From: an uncultured Burkholderiales bacterium
GTDB taxonomy: Bacteria; Pseudomonadota; Gammaproteobacteria; Burkholderiales; Burkholderiaceae_C
DNA length: 37,269 nt
Assembly (NCBI GenBank): GCA_903916355.1
Contig: CAIWWN010000277.1
Span: forward strand, 1-37,269
Direction: 5' to 3'
The position numbers and the translations under genes were made by a program. Under the pieces are notes generated by a model. It was not told where the DNA came from and ran no database searches. It worked only from the letters and a program-made list of their open reading frames with translations. Below, one piece after another: positions 24,593 through 32,855 of the stretch. The first letter of the stretch is position 1; each line of letters starts with the position of its first letter.

Positions 24593-25675
24593 ATGTACAA
24601 AAACCTCGCAGCCGCCATCGCGGCCGCCTGCTTTTCTTCGCTTTCTCCCCTTGTTTCTTCCACGGCCCATGCCGAGCCGCTCAAAGCGGGCTTTGTGTAT
24701 GTCTCGCCCATCACCGAAGCCGGTTGGACGCGGCAACACGAAGAAGGCCGCAAAGCCGTGGACAAGGCCTTGGGCGCCACGGTCAAAACCACCTTTGTCG
24801 AGAACGTGGCCGAGGGTGCAGACGCTGAGCGCGTGATTCGCGACCTGGCGCGCGAGGGTCACAAAATCATCTTCACGCCCAGCTTTGGCTATATGGAACC
24901 CACGCTCAAAGTGGCGCAAGAGTTTCCGGATGTGAAGTTCGAATCCATCACCGGTTACAAAACCGCGCCGAACGTGGCCGCGGCCAATGCGCGTTACTAC
25001 GAAGGCCGCTACCTGGCGGGCGTGGCGGCAGGCCGCATGACGCGTACAAATCTGGCGGGTTATGTGGCGGGCTTTGCTATCCCTGAAGTCTTGCAAGGCA
25101 TCAATGCGTTTGCTTTGGGCATGCGTTCGGTCAACCCGCGCGCGCAGGTCAAAGTGGTGTGGCTGAACCTGTGGTTCGACCCGAGCAAAGAGCGTGAAGC
25201 GGCCATGACGCTGTTCAACCAAAACGTGGATGTGATCGCTTTTCACACCGGCTCCACGGCGGTGATGGCGGCGGCGCAAGAGCGCGGCAAGATGGCGGTG
25301 GCCTACCACTCCGACATGCGCAAAGTGGCGCCCGATGCGCAAATCATTGCGGTGACCCATGAGTGGGGGGCTTACTACACCGCCCGCGTCAAGGCTGTGC
25401 AGCAAGGCCAGTGGCAAAGCGGCAATGTGTGGGGCGGCGTGAAAGAGGGCATGGTGCGCGTCGGCGACTTTGGCCCCAAGGTGCCCAAGACCGTGCAAGC
25501 CGAGGTGCTGGCCAAACAAAAAGACGTGGCCAGCGGCAAGCTACAACCGTTTGCCGGGCCGATCACCGACAACGAAGGCAAGCTGGTGGTGCCCGCCGGT
25601 CAGATGTTGAACGATGCGCAAATTTTGTCGATGAACTATTTGGTCGCCGGCGTGCAGGGCAAGGTCACCCAATAA
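24593..25675 (+). CDS. BMP-family ABC transporter substrate-binding protein (second copy)
   Basis: A 360-residue periplasmic binding protein, paralogous to the BMP lipoprotein at 17394-18536. Shared segments in the same order include GWTxxHxxxRKAV, FGYMEPxLKVA, GYKTAxN, YEGxYxAGVxAGxM and WxGVKEG. It has an ordinary Sec signal peptide (NLAAAIAAACFSSLSPLVSSTAHA) and no lipobox, so unlike its paralogue it should be a soluble periplasmic protein. No ATPase or permease is encoded beside it; it may share the importer at 13832-17329 or serve a distant one. It is divergent from the esterase gene. A purine, nucleoside or related ligand is inferred from the family. Confidence 0.93.
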   Translation: MYKNLAAAIAAACFSSLSPLVSSTAHAEPLKAGFVYVSPITEAGWTRQHEEGRKAVDKALGATVKTTFVENVAEGADAERVIRDLAREGHKIIFTPSFGYMEPTLKVAQEFPDVKFESITGYKTAPNVAAANARYYEGRYLAGVAAGRMTRTNLAGYVAGFAIPEVLQGINAFALGMRSVNPRAQVKVVWLNLWFDPSKEREAAMTLFNQNVDVIAFHTGSTAVMAAAQERGKMAVAYHSDMRKVAPDAQIIAVTHEWGAYYTARVKAVQQGQWQSGNVWGGVKEGMVRVGDFGPKVPKTVQAEVLAKQKDVASGKLQPFAGPITDNEGKLVVPAGQMLNDAQILSMNYLVAGVQGKVTQ

Positions 25676-25730
25676 GACTTCGGTGCAGCGGCTAGGCTGG
25701 CTTTAGCCGACACACCCTTGAAAATTCGAG

Positions 25731-25772
25731 TTGCAAATCAGAAATAATGAGCCTAAGATGTTGCATGTAACA
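25731..25772 (+). promoter_or_regulatory. Promoter and dyad of the MazEF-type module
   Basis: TTGCAA (25731-25736) and TAAGAT (25754-25759) are spaced 17 bp and form a fair sigma-70 promoter. TGTT (25759-25762) and AACA (25769-25772) flank GCATGT as a short dyad overlapping the start region, 15 bp before the antitoxin ATG. Confidence 0.45.
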
Positions 25773-25787
25773 AATTGGGGCGATGCG

Positions 25788-26012
25788 ATGGCAACGACAA
25801 ATGTGAATGCACGAGTTCAAAGACACCGCGATGCGTTGCGCATGGCAGGCCTTCGACCGGTTCAAATTTGGGTACCTGACACGCGACGACCAGACTTTCT
25901 GCAGGAATGCCAACGACAGTCTCAACTTGTCATCCAAAGTGACATGGCTGATACCGGTATGCAGCACTTTATGGACGGCGTCTTGGCAGAGGTAGACGGC
26001 TGGACGGAATGA
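25788..26012 (+). CDS. mazE: MazE-like antitoxin (DUF3018 family)
   Basis: A 74-residue protein with the DUF3018 pattern VNARVQRHRDALRMAGLRPVQIWVPDTRRPDF, which occurs immediately upstream of MazF/PemK toxins. The N-terminal basic helix RVQRHRDALR suggests DNA binding; the acidic C-terminus (MDGVLAEVDGWTE) would bind the toxin. The ATG at 25788 is chosen over an upstream in-frame TTG at 25731, which lies in the predicted promoter. Its stop overlaps the toxin start by 4 nt (ATGA). Confidence 0.88.
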   Translation: MATTNVNARVQRHRDALRMAGLRPVQIWVPDTRRPDFLQECQRQSQLVIQSDMADTGMQHFMDGVLAEVDGWTE

Positions 26013-26335
26013 AGCGTGGTGACTTAGTGACCATCGTTGTACAAGGCGACTTTGGCAAACCCAGACCCGCCTTGGTGATTCAAGCAGACCACTTTGACAA
26101 GCACGCCACTGTGACGGTGTTACCGGTGACAAGCACGCTTGTTGCTGCTCCGTTGCTGCGTATCACCGTTTCGCCCAGCGCCGAAAATGGCCTGCAGAAG
26201 CCTTCACAAGTGATGGTCGACAAGGCCGTGACGGTGAAGCACGATAAGGTGGGGCAAGCCTTCGGACGCATCAATGCAGAAACTTTGGTGGAGATTGAAC
26301 GTTGCTTGGCCGTGTTCTTGGGAATCGCTAAGTGA
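26009..26335 (+). CDS. mazF: MazF/PemK-family mRNA interferase toxin
   Basis: A 108-residue PemK/MazF fold protein. It has the family start KRGDLVTIVVQGDFGKPRPALVIQAD, where the Arg in KPRPALV belongs to the active site, followed by TVLPVTST and the S/T-containing segment QVMVDKAVTVKHDKVGQAFGRI, and a final helix. Known MazF proteins cleave single-stranded RNA at short motifs; the motif for this one cannot be read from sequence. It is translationally coupled to the antitoxin (ATGA). Confidence 0.92.
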   Translation: MKRGDLVTIVVQGDFGKPRPALVIQADHFDKHATVTVLPVTSTLVAAPLLRITVSPSAENGLQKPSQVMVDKAVTVKHDKVGQAFGRINAETLVEIERCLAVFLGIAK

Positions 26336-26542
26336 AGTGTTTTCCACATGTCTTAAGACAAGTGTTTGTTGGCCAGTTCGAAACGGCACTGAACATGCCA
26401 CTTTTTCGGGCTGACTGAAAATGTCCCGAAACGGCTTTTTGACTTGGTGGGTCAAGTGACTCAACTGTCGCGAAGCCGTTCGGGGGGCATCTGGAAATCG
26501 AGTGGTTTTCTCCGAAGAAGTCTTTCGGGTTGCCTTGATAAA
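26336..26542. other. Spacer between convergent mazF and higA, rich in short repeats
   Basis: This 207-bp gap holds the 12-bp palindrome TGTCTTAAGACA (26349-26360, extendable with one mismatch to CAC...GTG), two direct copies of CGAAACGGC within about 50 bp, and several TTTCGGG/CCCGAAA elements in both orientations that can pair with each other. No reading frame is convincing. A combined terminator or a remnant of the module's arrival is possible. Confidence 0.4.
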
Positions 26543-26848
26543 TCAAGCCATTGCCAAGGACTCAAGTCGTTTCATCTGACCCAGTTCATCGTGCAACTTG
26601 ACCTCCGCTTGCCACAGATCAAACTTGGTCTGCAAGTCCAGCCAGAGTTGAGCGCCGTTGCCAAGGAGCGTTCCCAGACGCAGCGCCATCTCGGCTGACA
26701 CGCCGCTACGTTCGGCTAAAACTGAGTGCAAGGTCTGGCGGGAAACGCCCAAGTTTCGGGCAAAGGCGCTGACGGACATGCCCGGTAAGCTGGGCAACAC
26801 ATCTTCCCGAAGGATGGCTCCGGGATGGGTCGGTACACGTTTACGCAT
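26543..26848 (-). CDS. higA: HigA-family antitoxin (XRE-type helix-turn-helix)
   Basis: A 101-residue antitoxin with the HigA/VapI start RVPTHPGAILREDVLPSLPGMS, an XRE helix-turn-helix (SAFARNLGVSRQTLHSVLAERSGVSAEMALRLGTLLG) and a helical tail with LWLDLQTKFDLWQAE. It should repress the operon and neutralise HigB. The AGGAG at 26859-26855 overlaps the higB stop codon and is 6 nt from the ATG at 26848, 3 nt from the in-frame ATG at 26851; 26848 is preferred. Toxin-first gene order is typical of HigBA. Confidence 0.9.
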   Translation of the reverse strand: MRKRVPTHPGAILREDVLPSLPGMSVSAFARNLGVSRQTLHSVLAERSGVSAEMALRLGTLLGNGAQLWLDLQTKFDLWQAEVKLHDELGQMKRLESLAMA

Positions 26849-26857
26849 CATTCACTC

Positions 26858-27133
26858 CTAGTGATAATTCTCAAAATCAATCTTGACGGCGTTCTCACCC
26901 TGCCACTCAAAGGTGATGCACCATGGCCCATTGACATGCACGCTGAAGCGCTTTGGCTTGCCCTGAAGTCCATGGAAATTAAAACCAGGAACATTTAAAG
27001 CCTCTGGCGTCTTGGCAATGTCAATGGCATCGAGTCGGCGAAGCGCCCGCTCAGCCAGAGCCTTTTGCAACTTAGAGCTGGTGCCCTTCTCAAAAAGCTC
27101 CTGAAGTCCTTTGTGCTTGAACGAGTCGATCAT
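26858..27133 (-). CDS. higB: HigB-family toxin (RelE-like ribosome-dependent mRNA interferase)
   Basis: A 91-residue RelE/HigB-fold protein: MIDSFKHKGLQELFEKG at the start, ALRRLDAIDIAKTPEALNVPG in the middle, and FHGLQGKPKRFSVHVNG followed by ITFEW and the C-terminal His of FENYH, all standard for the plasmid maintenance killer subfamily. Family members cleave mRNA on the ribosome. The ATG at 27133 is used; the longer frame from 27169 translates through the operator palindrome. It is followed after 9 bp by higA, whose ribosome binding site overlaps the higB stop. Confidence 0.92.
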   Translation of the reverse strand: MIDSFKHKGLQELFEKGTSSKLQKALAERALRRLDAIDIAKTPEALNVPGFNFHGLQGKPKRFSVHVNGPWCITFEWQGENAVKIDFENYH

Positions 27134-27140
27134 AAATTGA

Positions 27141-27169
27141 AGTGTAAAGAATTTCTTTACACATTGCAA
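27141..27169 (-). promoter_or_regulatory. higBA promoter with a perfect 10+1+10 palindrome
   Basis: On the minus strand TTGCAA (27169-27164) and TACACT (27146-27141) are spaced exactly 17 bp. The spacer and -10 are covered by a perfect inverted repeat: GTGTAAAGAA (27142-27151), one central base, TTCTTTACAC (27153-27162). This is the obvious HigA operator. A start site about 7 nt past the -10 would lie at about 27134, next to the toxin ATG. Confidence 0.75.
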
Positions 27170-27469
27170 GCAGGCTGTTTTCAGGACGTAAGCCTCTGCT
27201 ATCGCTGATTTCTAATGACTGCATTTCACTTTTTCTTAGATTCAGTCGGATTTGCCGAGTGACCGCTTTGGGCCTGGAACTGTCGGTGGGTCACGACGAT
27301 CTCAAAGGTCGGCTCCAGGCAAGTAGTTGACCTGCATTAAAAGCTCCTTCACCGGCCGTTACCGATGCATTGCTTCCGTTGTATGCGTCTGGATAACGTT
27401 CACCTAGTTTGCACAAAGCCAAAATTTACAGGCCACCCTCACCAGCTCTTTGTTCAGTGGGCGAGCCCC
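27170..27469. other. Non-coding spacer between higBA promoter and rne terminator
   Basis: About 300 bp without a supported gene. The only structure seen is a distant pair of 7-bp arms, GCCTGGA and TCCAGGC, roughly 40 bp apart near 27275-27320. No transposase remnant, tRNA or small RNA was recognised. Confidence 0.4.
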
Positions 27470-27499
27470 AAAAAAATGCCGGACAAGTCCGGCATTTTT
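27470..27499 (-). terminator. Intrinsic terminator of rne
   Basis: On the minus strand AAAAATGCCGGAC, a short loop, GTCCGGCATTTTTTT: a stem of about 12 bp with a T-tract, 19 bp after the rne stop. The plus-strand reading also ends in TTTTT, so it may work in both directions. Confidence 0.9.
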
Positions 27500-27517
27500 A
27501 TTTCAGAGTGACTGCGT

Positions 27518-30500
27518 TCAGAAAGGCAGTTTCATGTTGCTCAGGTCTTTGCGGGTTTCGACCAAAACCAGAGGGCCATCGTCTGAGACCACGACCGGTG
27601 CACGTTCACGGGGCACGTGGACGGGCTTGGGTTCGGCTGCAATCGCCGCTTGAACCACTGCAATTTTGGCGGGGTCGGAGTTGACCCATTGCAGACCAGA
27701 ACTGCTGGCCACTTCAATCAGGCTTTGCACAGGCAGGGCAAAAGCTTGGACCTTGGGTAAGCCGGTGCTTGCAACAGCCACAGGTGCCGGGGCAGTTGCT
27801 TGAGCTGGAGCGGAAGCGGGAGCCACTGCTACGGGTGCAGGCGCTGGTGCTGGTGCTGGTGCAGTCGCTGGTGCCACAGCCGGTGCAGGTGTAGTCACAG
27901 CCACTTCAGCGTGGGCCGGGGCCACCGTTTCAGTCGCTGGAGCAGCCTGTTGCACAGGCGCTGCTGCTGGCGCGGGTTGCGCAGACCACATGCCTGTGAT
28001 CGGTGCCACGGGCTCTGCCGGCGCAGCTGGCGTCGTTGCCGACGCCGCACGCTCAAAGTACGAACGGGTGGGTGCTTCGGCGTTGGAGGCGCCATCATGC
28101 AATGCCGGTTCGGCTGCATCATGGGATACAAAAGCCGCTTCGCCTGCTGCGTCGCTGCGTTGCTCGGGCTGACGTTCACGGCGATCACGGCCGTAACGGT
28201 CGCGCGAACGACGTTCGCGGCGTTCAGGTGTTTCGCCTTCGTTGCCCGTGGCTTGTCCGTTTTCGGTCTGGGCTTCTTGTGCGGCACCTTCTTGGGTCTG
28301 CACGTTTTCGCCTTCTGGGCGTTGGGCGTCGGGTTGGCGACGCTCGCCACGTTCACGACGACCTTCACCGCGTTCACGGCGGCCTTCTCCTCTGCCCTCT
28401 GCTCGTCCTTCGCGGCCTTCGCCACGACCGTCGGAACGTTCGCCACGCGGTGCGCGTTCGCCCAGAGTGTTGTCCGCAATGTCCATCGCGACCGATTGGG
28501 CGTCTTGGGTTTGGCCGGTCATGGCTTCGCGGCGTTCACGTGGCGCGCGCTCTGGGCGATCACCACCCCGTTCAGCATCACGTTCGCCTTGGCGTTCGTT
28601 GCGACGGCCTTCACGCGGGGCGCGGGGTTCACGCGGCTCGCGAGGTTCACGCGCTTCTGCCGGTGCGCCTTCTGCGCGCTCGTTGCGCTCGCCTGAGCGC
28701 TCTCCCGAACGCTCGCCACGGCGGTTACCACCACGGCGACCGTCGCGGCCTTCGCGGCGCTCGCCATTGCGACCTTCTCCACGGCTTTCACCGCGTTCAC
28801 CATTGCGGCCTTCGCCGCGCTCATTACCTCGGCCATCGCGGGCGTTGCGGCCTTCGCGCTTTTCTTCTTTGGCGGGTGCCGCTTCTGGTGCAGGAGCAGA
28901 CTCACCGCCGAACAGGTTTTTCAACCAACCGAAGAAACCACCCGTTGCCGCAGGGGCCACCGGTGCGGCGGGGGCTGCCTTGGCCGCTGGCGCGACCTTA
29001 GGCGCTTCCACCTTGACTGGTGCCATAGGCGCTGGTGCGTCAGGCAAAACACCTTTGATCACCGGTGTTTGCTTGTTGGTTGGCTCTTGTGAGCGGCGTG
29101 TCACGGTGGTCGGGTCTTCCATGACTTCGGCCATGGCGTAGCTGGCTTCGATGTGGTCCAAGCGCGGGTCGTCGTGCTTCAAACGTTCGAGTTTGTAGTG
29201 CGGTGTCTCCATCGACTTGTTGGGCACCAACAGCACGTTGATGCGTTGCTGCAATTCGATCTTGGCGATCTCTGAGCGCTTTTCGTTCAGCAAGAACGAA
29301 GCCACTTCCACCGGCACTTGGGCGTACACGGCCGCGCTGTTGTCCTTCATGGACTCTTCTTGGATGATGCGCAAAATCTGCAGCGCCGAGCTCTCGGTGT
29401 CGCGAATGTGGCCAGAGCCACCGCAACGTGGGCAAGGAATCGAAGAGCCTTCAGACAAGGCGGGCTTCAAGCGCTGGCGGCTCATTTCCATCAGGCCGAA
29501 CTTGCTGATCGAGCCAAACTGGACGCGGGCACGGTCTTGACGCAAGGCGTCGCGCAAGCGGTTTTCCACTTCGCGGCGGTTCTTGGACTCTTCCATGTCG
29601 ATAAAGTCGATCACGATCAGGCCACCCAAGTCGCGCAGACGCATCTGGCGCGCCACTTCGTCAGCGGCTTCCAGGTTGGTGCGGGTGGCGGTTTCTTCGA
29701 TGTCGCCGCCCTTGATGGCGCGGGCCGAGTTCACGTCCACCGATACCAAAGCTTCGGTGTGGTCGATCACGATGGCGCCGCCCGAAGGCAGTTGCACGGT
29801 GCGGGCATAGGCCGATTCGATCTGGTGTTCGATCTGGAAGCGGCTGAACAGCGGTGCGTCGTCGCGGTAGCGCTTCACGCGCGCCGCGAATTCAGGCATC
29901 ACGTGGCTCATGAACTGCTGAGCTTGTTCGTAAATGTCGTCGGTGTCGATCAGGATGTCGCCGATGTCATTGTTGAAGTAGTCACGAATCGCGCGGATGA
30001 CCAGTGAAGATTCTTGGTAAATCAAGAAAGCGCCTTTGCCGCCTTTGGTGGCGCCGTCGATGGCGGTCCACAACTTGAGCAGGTAGTTCAAGTCCCACTG
30101 CAATTCGGGTGCAGAGCGGCCAATGCCAGCAGTGCGCGCGATGATGGACATGCCCTTGGGGTATTCCAACTGGTCCATGGCTTCTTTGAGCTCGGCCCGG
30201 TCGTCACCTTCGATGCGGCGGCTGACGCCACCGCCACGGGGGTTGTTGGGCATCAGCACTACATAGCGGCCAGCCAGCGAGACGAAGGTGGTCAGGGCTG
30301 CGCCCTTGTTGCCACGTTCTTCTTTTTCGACCTGAACCATGAGTTCTTGGCCTTCGCGGATCACATCGCTGATGCGGGCCTGGCTGACCGAGACGCCTTC
30401 CGCAAAGTACTGACGTGAGATTTCTTTGAAGGGCAAAAAGCCATGACGGTCTTCACCGTAGTCGACAAAGCAAGCTTCGAGTGAGGGCTCGACGCGGGTC

Positions 30501-30637
30501 ACAACGGCTTTGTAAATATTGCCTTTGCGCTGCTCGCGGCCTTCGATTTCAATTTCGTAGTCGAGGAGTTTTTGTCCGTCGACGATGGCCAAGCGGCGTT
30601 CTTCTGCCTGCGTAGCGTTAATGAGCATCCGTTTCAT
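27518..30637 (-). CDS. rne: Ribonuclease E
   Basis: A 1039-residue endoribonuclease that initiates mRNA decay and processes rRNA/tRNA, probably at the inner face of the membrane. The N-terminal catalytic half has the S1 domain (residues about 37-120), the DNase I-like site with D301 ([13 protein letters not shown]) and D344 ([10 protein letters not shown]), and the Zn-link CPRC (C402, C405). From about residue 560 the protein is low-complexity: an Ala/Pro stretch, then a long Arg/Glu/Gly-rich region made of short repeats such as [17 protein letters not shown] and [10 protein letters not shown], then another Ala/Pro linker, ending in the conserved [17 protein letters not shown]. The C-terminal half should be disordered and bind RNA and degradosome partners. 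AAGGA at 30649-30645 precedes the ATG by 7 nt. Confidence 0.97.
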   Translation of the reverse strand: MKRMLINATQAEERRLAIVDGQKLLDYEIEIEGREQRKGNIYKAVVTRVEPSLEACFVDYGEDRHGFLPFKEISRQYFAEGVSVSQARISDVIREGQELMVQVEKEERGNKGAALTTFVSLAGRYVVLMPNNPRGGGVSRRIEGDDRAELKEAMDQLEYPKGMSIIARTAGIGRSAPELQWDLNYLLKLWTAIDGATKGGKGAFLIYQESSLVIRAIRDYFNNDIGDILIDTDDIYEQAQQFMSHVMPEFAARVKRYRDDAPLFSRFQIEHQIESAYARTVQLPSGGAIVIDHTEALVSVDVNSARAIKGGDIEETATRTNLEAADEVARQMRLRDLGGLIVIDFIDMEESKNRREVENRLRDALRQDRARVQFGSISKFGLMEMSRQRLKPALSEGSSIPCPRCGGSGHIRDTESSALQILRIIQEESMKDNSAAVYAQVPVEVASFLLNEKRSEIAKIELQQRINVLLVPNKSMETPHYKLERLKHDDPRLDHIEASYAMAEVMEDPTTVTRRSQEPTNKQTPVIKGVLPDAPAPMAPVKVEAPKVAPAAKAAPAAPVAPAATGGFFGWLKNLFGGESAPAPEAAPAKEEKREGRNARDGRGNERGEGRNGERGESRGEGRNGERREGRDGRRGGNRRGERSGERSGERNERAEGAPAEAREPREPREPRAPREGRRNERQGERDAERGGDRPERAPRERREAMTGQTQDAQSVAMDIADNTLGERAPRGERSDGRGEGREGRAEGRGEGRRERGEGRRERGERRQPDAQRPEGENVQTQEGAAQEAQTENGQATGNEGETPERRERRSRDRYGRDRRERQPEQRSDAAGEAAFVSHDAAEPALHDGASNAEAPTRSYFERAASATTPAAPAEPVAPITGMWSAQPAPAAAPVQQAAPATETVAPAHAEVAVTTPAPAVAPATAPAPAPAPAPVAVAPASAPAQATAPAPVAVASTGLPKVQAFALPVQSLIEVASSSGLQWVNSDPAKIAVVQAAIAAEPKPVHVPRERAPVVVSDDGPLVLVETRKDLSNMKLPF

Positions 30638-31200
30638 GATGCAGTCCTTCTTCTGATGCCGCGCGGCACAGGGTCATACGACCCGCTGGCTGCGCTGGCT
30701 TGTACCGGCCCACAAAGGGCACACGATGCCGGAGAAGACGCTTGAAACGAAAGGAATTGCCGAAGTGTCCGCTGCTCAGCTGCGCAATGGCGCAGAAACA
30801 GGGGAGAGGGCGCGTGGATGAAGCGAGGGGATGCAGGCACTGGGTCGCCGCTGGAGCAAAGAGGGTATCTTCACTGTTCGGGGTTGGGTCATGGGCGTGC
30901 ACAGACCGGGCGGCTCAAAGAGCCACTGCAGCCAAGTCATCCAAGTTCCCATCAGCACAATCATTTCGCTTCATTCCATTCAACAGCCGAGGGCTGGTGA
31001 ATACAGGTATTCCGTATCGGGGTTTCATTGCGTCTGCCCATCCTCTTACTCGCTTTGCCACTGCGGGCGTTGGCCTTGCAGTCTGCAAAAATAGGGGAGG
31101 TGGCATCGACCTTCCAGCGCGGACGGGGGGGTGCGTGGACTAAACTCCTTCATTGCGGAATTCATTTCCATTCAAATCAACCACTTACGGCCAAACGCTG
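30638..31200. promoter_or_regulatory. Divergent rne/rluC region with long rne 5' leader
   Basis: A 563-bp gap between divergent start codons. Next to rne it can fold strongly: the self-complementary TGCCGCGCGGCA (30657-30668) and the stem GGGTC-ATAC-GACCC (30671-30684) lie directly upstream of the ribosome binding site, fitting the known autoregulation of rne mRNA through 5' leader stem-loops in other bacteria. A palindrome GAATAC-AG-GTATTC lies at 30999-31012. No promoter could be placed with confidence and no reading frame here looks real. Confidence 0.5.
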
Positions 31201-32205
31201 GTGAAACACATTATAGGGGGCAACCAGGCTCCTGTCTCCCTGGAAGTGAAATGGCTCACCGTCGATGAGGAGTCGGCCGGTCAACGCCTGGACAATTACC
31301 TGATCCGCCACCTCAAAGGCGTTCCCAAAACACATGTATATCGGATCATCCGCAGCGGTGAGGTGCGTGTAAACAAGGGCCGGGCCTCGGCCGACAGCCG
31401 CATCGCCACGGGCGATGTGGTGCGCCTGCCGCCGGTGCGCATTTCAGACAAGGTGGCCGACAAAGCGGCACACCCTGCGCCGGGGCGCGAGTTTCCGGTC
31501 TTGTTGGAAGATGAGGCCATGCTGGCCCTGAACAAGCCCGCCGGGGTGGCGGTGCACGGCGGCTCGGGTGTGAGTTTTGGTGTCATCGAACAGCTGCGCC
31601 AGGCTCGCCCGCAAGCCAAATTGCTGGAATTGGTGCACCGTTTGGACCGCAATACCAGCGGCATTTTGCTGGTCGCCAAAAAGCGCAGCGCCTTGAAACA
31701 CCTGCAAGACCAGTTTCGTGAGCGCGAGACCGGCAAGACCTACCTGGCCTTGGTGCAAGGCGAATGGCCGGCGCGCAACAAAGTAATTGACCTGCCGCTG
31801 CACAAGTATTTGCTACAGGGCAAAGACGGGGCAGAGGGTGAGCGCCGCGTGCGGGTCACGACCCCTGAAGATCCAGAGGGCATGCGCTCTATCACGCTGG
31901 TCAAGGTGGCCGAGCGCCTGCAGGGCAGCACCTTGCTTGAAGTGACCATCAAAACCGGGCGCACCCACCAGATTCGGGTGCACCTGGCCTCGCAGGGGCA
32001 CCCGATTGCTGGCGACGACAAATACGGCGATTTTGAGTGGAATAAAAACCTGCAAAAACAAGGTCATAAACGCATGTTCTTGCATGCCTGGCGCTTACAG
32101 TTCAACCACCCCGTAACGGGCGAACGCGTCGAGTTGAACGCCGAATTACCGACTGAACTTCAACAATTCAAAGACCATGTCCGCATCAAGACCCCGCCAA
32201 TTTGA
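31201..32205 (+). CDS. rluC: 23S rRNA pseudouridine synthase RluC
   Basis: A 334-residue RluA-family enzyme modifying 23S rRNA uridines (955/2504/2580 in E. coli). It has an S4 RNA-binding domain (GQRLDNYLIRHLKGVPKTHVYRIIRSGEVRVNKGR), then the catalytic domain with LVHRLDRNTSGILLVAKK (catalytic Asp), LVQGEW and KTGRTHQIRVHLASQGHPIAGDDKYGD. Start codon is uncertain: no ATG is available in frame near the conserved N-terminus; the GTG at 31201 (VKHIIGG...) is chosen, with TTG 31153 and GTG 31246 as alternatives. No good Shine-Dalgarno sequence is seen. Its 3' end overlaps the HAD phosphatase start by 29 nt. It is divergent from rne, a common arrangement. Confidence 0.93.
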   Translation: MKHIIGGNQAPVSLEVKWLTVDEESAGQRLDNYLIRHLKGVPKTHVYRIIRSGEVRVNKGRASADSRIATGDVVRLPPVRISDKVADKAAHPAPGREFPVLLEDEAMLALNKPAGVAVHGGSGVSFGVIEQLRQARPQAKLLELVHRLDRNTSGILLVAKKRSALKHLQDQFRERETGKTYLALVQGEWPARNKVIDLPLHKYLLQGKDGAEGERRVRVTTPEDPEGMRSITLVKVAERLQGSTLLEVTIKTGRTHQIRVHLASQGHPIAGDDKYGDFEWNKNLQKQGHKRMFLHAWRLQFNHPVTGERVELNAELPTELQQFKDHVRIKTPPI

Positions 32206-32845
32206 CCTGATCGCCTTCGACTGGGACGGCACCTTGTTCGACTCCACTGCCATCATTACGCGCTGCATTCAGCGCGCTGTGGTGGACGTGGGCGGGCAAG
32301 AGCCCACGCGCGAGGCCGCCTCCTATGTCATCGGCATGGCGCTGAATCAGGCGCTGGCCTATGCAGCGCCCGACGTGTCGCCCGATCAATACCCCGAGCT
32401 GGGGCTGCGCTACCGCCACCACTATGTGCAACACCAGGATGACATCAGCCTGTTTGACGGTGTCTTGCCCATGCTGGCGGCGCTGAAAGCCCGTCAACAC
32501 TGGCTCACGGTGGCCACAGGCAAAAGCCGTCGAGGCTTGAACGATGCGTTGCAAGATGTGGCCTTGCAAGGGGTGTTTGACGGCTCGCGCACCGCCGATG
32601 AAACGGCGGGCAAGCCCAGTCCCTTGATGCTGCATGAGTTGATGCGTGAATTTGGCGTGGAGCCCGAACGGACCTTGATGATTGGCGACACCACCCACGA
32701 TTTGCAAATGGCCCTGAACGCGGGTTGCCCCAGCATTGGCGTGAGTTACGGCGCCCACGAGCCTGATGCTTTTCATGTGCTCAAGCCTTTGGCCGTGCTG
32801 CATTCAGTGGCTGAATTGACCGATTGGCTGCAACAACATGCCTGA
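32177..32845 (+). CDS. HAD-superfamily hydrolase (phosphoglycolate phosphatase-like)
   Basis: A 222-residue HAD phosphatase. Motif I is FDWDGTLFDS (nucleophile D15, general acid D17), motif II is VATGKSRRGL, and motifs III/IV are AGKPSPLMLHEL and MIGDTTHDLQMA. The cap is of the small alpha-helical Gph type. The substrate is not set by sequence: phosphoglycolate, pyrophosphate or nucleotide monophosphates are all possible. It overlaps rluC by 29 nt and the Rieske gene follows immediately, so these are co-transcribed. Confidence 0.9.
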   Translation: MSASRPRQFDLIAFDWDGTLFDSTAIITRCIQRAVVDVGGQEPTREAASYVIGMALNQALAYAAPDVSPDQYPELGLRYRHHYVQHQDDISLFDGVLPMLAALKARQHWLTVATGKSRRGLNDALQDVALQGVFDGSRTADETAGKPSPLMLHELMREFGVEPERTLMIGDTTHDLQMALNAGCPSIGVSYGAHEPDAFHVLKPLAVLHSVAELTDWLQQHA

Positions 32846-32855
32846 GGAGACCGGC

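Noticed and set aside
25690-25708. Inverted repeat GGCTA...TAGCC after the second BMP gene as a terminator
   Set aside because: The stem is only 5 bp and no T-tract follows, so it does not meet the pattern of an intrinsic terminator.
27409-27684. Plus-strand frame of 91 codons across the rne terminator
   Set aside because: It runs through the terminator hairpin and the antisense of the rne 3' end, with no ribosome binding site or motif.
28340-28880. Apparent CRISPR-like or satellite repeat array
   Set aside because: The repetition comes from Arg/Glu/Gly-rich codons of the rne C-terminal region; repeats are irregular and lack constant spacers.
30776-30964. 62-codon minus-strand frame in the rne leader (starts MIVLMGTWMTW)
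   Set aside because: No convincing ribosome binding site or homology that I recognise; it changes to a Pro/Arg-rich tail typical of non-coding sequence. Could be tested by ribosome profiling.
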